A DNA stretch of 49,793 nt from NCBI GenBank assembly GCA_030430245.1, contig JAUIFY010000010.1, forward strand, positions 1-49,793, given 5' to 3'. Numbering within the stretch: the stretch's first letter is position 1; every line of letters starts with the position of its first letter. Under the pieces are notes generated by a model that was not told the origin of the DNA, did not search any database, and worked only from the letters and a program-made list of their open reading frames with translations. The DNA is from a bacterium (GTDB lineage Bacteria; Desulfobacterota; Binatia; UBA12015). Shown in pieces: positions 48,621-49,793 of this stretch. The translations under genes were made by a program, and so were the position numbers.

Positions 48621-49079
48621 TCAGTCGCTCTCGACCTGCTTCACGGTCAGGACCGGACAGGGCGCCTTGCGGAGCACCTTCTCCGCCACCGACCCCAGAA
48701 GCGCGTGGTCGATGCCGGTCCGTCCGTGGCTGCCGATCACGACCAGGTCCGCTCCGACCTCCTTCGCGAGCGCCACGACCTCGCGATCGGGGCGGCCCGT
48801 GCGAACGGTCGTGTCGACCTCGATCCCGGCCTCCCGATGCGTCGCGGCGAAGCCCTCGAGCTCCTTCTCGATCTCGCCCCGCACCTCGTCGAGGGCCTTG
48901 GCGACCCCCATCTCGCGAAGGGACTTGTAGATCTCCGTGTACGGGAAGAAGTCCTCCACCACGGTGACCAGCACGACCGAGGCATGATGCTGCGCTGCGA
49001 GATCCATGGCCCACGCGAGCACCCGCTCCGACTGATCGGAGAGGTCGAGGGCACATACGATCTTCGAGACTTCGGGCAT
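48621..49079 (-). CDS. Universal stress protein (UspA family)
   Basis: A 152-residue single-domain UspA protein. The first strand is KIVCALDLSDQSERVLAWAM. The ATP-binding motif reads VVIGSHGRTGIDHALLGSVAEKVL: this is G-x-x-G-x9-G-(S/T), so ATP binding is expected. The C-terminal PCPVLTV strand completes the fold. Such proteins are dimers induced by growth arrest, hypoxia or other stress. ATG 49079 is the first codon before the fold; no strong ribosome binding site is visible. A hairpin lies between this gene and the SDR, so the linkage with the glycan genes is uncertain. Confidence 0.93.
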   Translation of the reverse strand: MPEVSKIVCALDLSDQSERVLAWAMDLAAQHHASVVLVTVVEDFFPYTEIYKSLREMGVAKALDEVRGEIEKELEGFAATHREAGIEVDTTVRTGRPDREVVALAKEVGADLVVIGSHGRTGIDHALLGSVAEKVLRKAPCPVLTVKQVESD

Positions 49080-49207
49080 GGCGGTCGATCGGCGAAACGG
49101 CCGAGTGCAATGACGCTAGAGAACTCGGCGGGACGAAACAACGTCCGCCCGGCGGCGGACCCCGGGGGCGCGGCCGTCCGGAGCCGGCGCCTCGCGGAGG
49201 TCGCTCG

Positions 49208-49793
49208 TCACGACCCGGGTTCTCCTCCGCTCACGAAGAACATGAACTCGTTGCTCTGGAAGCCACCCGGGTTCTGCACCTGGACGAGGTGCATGCCGCT
49301 CTCCGCCGGGACGTCGTCGATCTGGACGAGGATGGCCTCGTTCGGGCAGTCCGGGAGACGCGACGCGAGGGCCGCACACCGGACGGTGCCGCCGACGCGA
49401 CGACCGTCCACGAACACGGCCGCGCCGGCCATGATGTGGCGACCGAAGAGGCGCATCGGGTTGTCCCCCGGGAGGTACGAGAGCACGTGCTTGTTCCCGC
49501 GACTGCGATCGCCGCCCGACCAGATCTCCGGCTGCGGCTCGTCGATCGTGACGTTCGGACCAATGCGGCCCGTCAGCGTCAGAACGAGGTCCCCCGCGGC
49601 GGCCTCGTCGAGCAGCTCCTGACGAGAGGCTCCGTCGTAGGCGCCGTTCTCCCAGGTGATCTCGACCGGCGTGCCACCGCGAACGCCCTCCCCCTTCAAG
49701 AGGATCGCGCCGTCGCCCGCCGCCTGCTCGAGCGCGTCGAGCACCAGCGTCGTCTGCGCGGCCCCGACCGTCTCCGCGTTCAGCGTGACCTGG
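49208..49793 (-). CDS. Partial protein with IPT/TIG-like C-terminus (5' end outside window)
   Basis: An open frame continues without a stop to the right edge (49793), so its N-terminus is missing; at least 195 residues are visible. The first visible residues are QVTLNAETVGAAQTTLVLDA, and a Val/GTG codon at 49744 is unlikely to be the start. The middle contains TPVEITWENGAYDGASRQEL and PEIWSGGDRSRGNKHVLSYL. The end, SGMHLVQVQNPGGFQSNEFM followed by FFVSGG, is a typical last strand of an IPT/TIG-like immunoglobulin fold (VQNPGG-x-x-SNEF). Surface or secreted location is therefore likely, but the signal peptide lies outside the window. Function unknown. Confidence 0.65.
   Translation of the reverse strand, partial: QVTLNAETVGAAQTTLVLDALEQAAGDGAILLKGEGVRGGTPVEITWENGAYDGASRQELLDEAAAGDLVLTLTGRIGPNVTIDEPQPEIWSGGDRSRGNKHVLSYLPGDNPMRLFGRHIMAGAAVFVDGRRVGGTVRCAALASRLPDCPNEAILVQIDDVPAESGMHLVQVQNPGGFQSNEFMFFVSGGEPGS

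Overview
This window looks like the chromosome of a very GC-rich, Gram-negative bacterium. It carries outer-membrane and lipoprotein genes, signal peptides, c-type cytochromes with CxxCH sites, many GTG starts and strong GC preference at third codon positions. The gene set includes a CYP125/CYP124-like P450, an acyl-CoA thioesterase, a phytoene-desaturase-like FAD enzyme, DUF1566 and DUF4185 secreted proteins and Kazal repeats. That mix recalls uncultured lineages of the former Deltaproteobacteria (Myxococcota or Binatota type). This placement is inference; no rRNA or classical marker gene is present. I saw no tRNA, rRNA, CRISPR array, intact insertion sequence or prophage.

Layout. 1-8 kb: a lipoprotein-esterase cut by the window edge, an orphan MntA-like nucleotidyltransferase, a P450, two tandem paralogous small secreted proteins, a DUF4143-type ATPase with an AT-rich promoter, and a 507-bp structure in which a nucleotidyltransferase gene fragment lies between two 96-bp inverted repeats. 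An HdeD-like membrane protein follows. 8-17 kb: a lipoprotein, a helical small protein, a cytochrome c, a carboxymuconolactone-decarboxylase-like gene divergent from its probable HxlR repressor over two dyad operators, a DUF1566 secreted protein, an alpha/beta hydrolase, an MscS channel, a ZIP transporter, a cysteine-cluster protein and MarC. 17-31 kb: a P460-like secreted cytochrome, a probable frameshifted small gene, a predicted outer-membrane barrel, a DUF4185 protein divergent from an SGNH hydrolase, a nitroreductase, a PEP-synthase/rifampin-phosphotransferase-like dikinase, a DapB-fold dehydrogenase, a spike-like secreted protein beside a five-Kazal-domain protein, an FAD oxidoreductase divergent from a TetR regulator over two palindromes, and a thioesterase.

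About 31.7-47.6 kb is a glycan-assembly island. On the plus strand nine tightly packed genes, several with ATGA/GTGA overlaps, encode six glycosyltransferases, a BchE-type radical SAM protein, a protein of unknown function and an MsbA/PglK-like ABC exporter. On the minus strand are a GT4, a GT2, a DUF707 protein and a second nucleotidyltransferase-fold protein, and separately another GT4 next to an SDR and a universal stress protein. A further GT2 lies between them on the plus strand. No Wzx, Wzy or initiating phosphoglycosyltransferase is visible, so the likely product is a lipid-linked or exported glycoconjugate handled by the ABC protein (inference). The window ends in a partial protein with an IPT/TIG-like C-terminus.
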